DNA of 64,000 nucleotides from Flagellimonas alvinocaridis (GTDB lineage: Bacteria > Bacteroidota > Bacteroidia > Flavobacteriales > Flavobacteriaceae). Location of the stretch: the NCBI RefSeq assembly GCF_004916895.1, contig NZ_SNTZ01000001.1, positions 342,263 through 406,262 of the forward strand. Direction: 5' to 3'. This document shows, piece after piece, positions 63,952-64,000 of this stretch. Both the position numbers and the translations under genes were made by a program. Position 1 is the stretch's first letter; every line of letters begins with the position of its first letter. The notes below the pieces were generated by a model, which worked only from the letters and a program-made list of their open reading frames with translations, did no database searches and was not told the origin of the DNA.

Positions 63952-64000
63952 TGGAAAGAAGATCCGCACTTAAGAATATGGGTATGGCTTTTGGCTATGC
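63951..64000 (+). CDS. Start of a gluconate-2-dehydrogenase subunit-3-like gene (3' end outside window)
   Basis: Only the first 16 codons are visible (MERRSALKNMGMAFGY). The twin-arginine start (RR then SALKNMG) and the placement right after a GMC subunit, with a TAATG overlap, match the small subunit of FAD-dependent gluconate and glucose dehydrogenases. That subunit carries the Tat signal for export of the flavoprotein. The identity rests on this short stretch and on context. Confidence 0.62.
   Translation, partial: MERRSALKNMGMAFGY

Overview
The window looks like a chromosomal segment of a marine Flavobacteriaceae species (Bacteroidota), most like the Muricauda/Allomuricauda group. This is inferred from gene content and from promoter style: a lycopene cyclase, DUF4097, DUF3078, DUF6503 and DUF1080 proteins, OM-type TonB receptors with a carboxypeptidase-like N-terminal domain, an inositol oxygenase, weak or absent Shine-Dalgarno sequences, and -7 elements of the Bacteroidetes type TAnnTTTG. 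No rRNA, tRNA, CRISPR array, phage or insertion sequence was seen.

Layout. 1-2.5 kb: the tail of a HEAT-repeat protein and two DUF4097 envelope proteins, then a SnoaL-like lipoprotein gene broken by a one-base frameshift. 2.5-7.9 kb (minus): a TPR sensor kinase of the LytS type, an S9 peptidase, and small envelope proteins (DUF2141, DUF423). 7.9-12.4 kb: an SDR oxidoreductase, a hypothetical protein and a large Asp-box propeller protein. 12.5-22.3 kb: a metal-homeostasis block. It holds a His-rich small protein, a CusA/CzcA pump fused in one ORF to its TolC-like outer-membrane factor, and the matching adaptor; these run into a convergent ZIP transporter/DtxR-type regulator pair, with a TonB receptor divergent from the regulator. 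22.4-24.8 kb: inositol oxygenase plus a sodium/solute symporter. 24.9-27.4 kb: lycopene cyclase and a polyprenyl diphosphate synthase (carotenoid/isoprenoid supply). 27.6-28.6 kb: an ECF sigma factor with a membrane protein. 28.8-35.5 kb: a TetR-controlled RND efflux operon with a palindromic operator and a clean terminator.

35.5-46.5 kb is mostly housekeeping: aspS, a ClC-type channel protein, a cold-shock gene with its own promoter and terminator, tadA, dxs (probably starting at TTG) with a DUF3078 protein, and a dGTPase. 46.8-51.2 kb is a phosphate module: OprO/P-like porin and a Pit transporter fused to a PhoU-like domain. 51.2-53.2 kb is the yicC-gmk-nadD operon.

53.3-64 kb is the most interesting stretch. 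Two divergent units with the same layout lie side by side: a leftward operon headed by a TIM-barrel isomerase/epimerase, and a rightward GMC flavoprotein gene. Together they hold two DUF1080 proteins (3-keto-glycoside hydrolase type), a Gfo/Idh/MocA oxidoreductase, a nucleoside-permease-like MFS transporter and the start of a twin-arginine small-subunit gene. Both GMC proteins keep a C-x5-C-x3-C motif like that of iron-sulfur FAD glucose dehydrogenases. The likely role is C3 oxidation of sugars or glycosides in the envelope followed by cleavage and isomerisation of the keto products.
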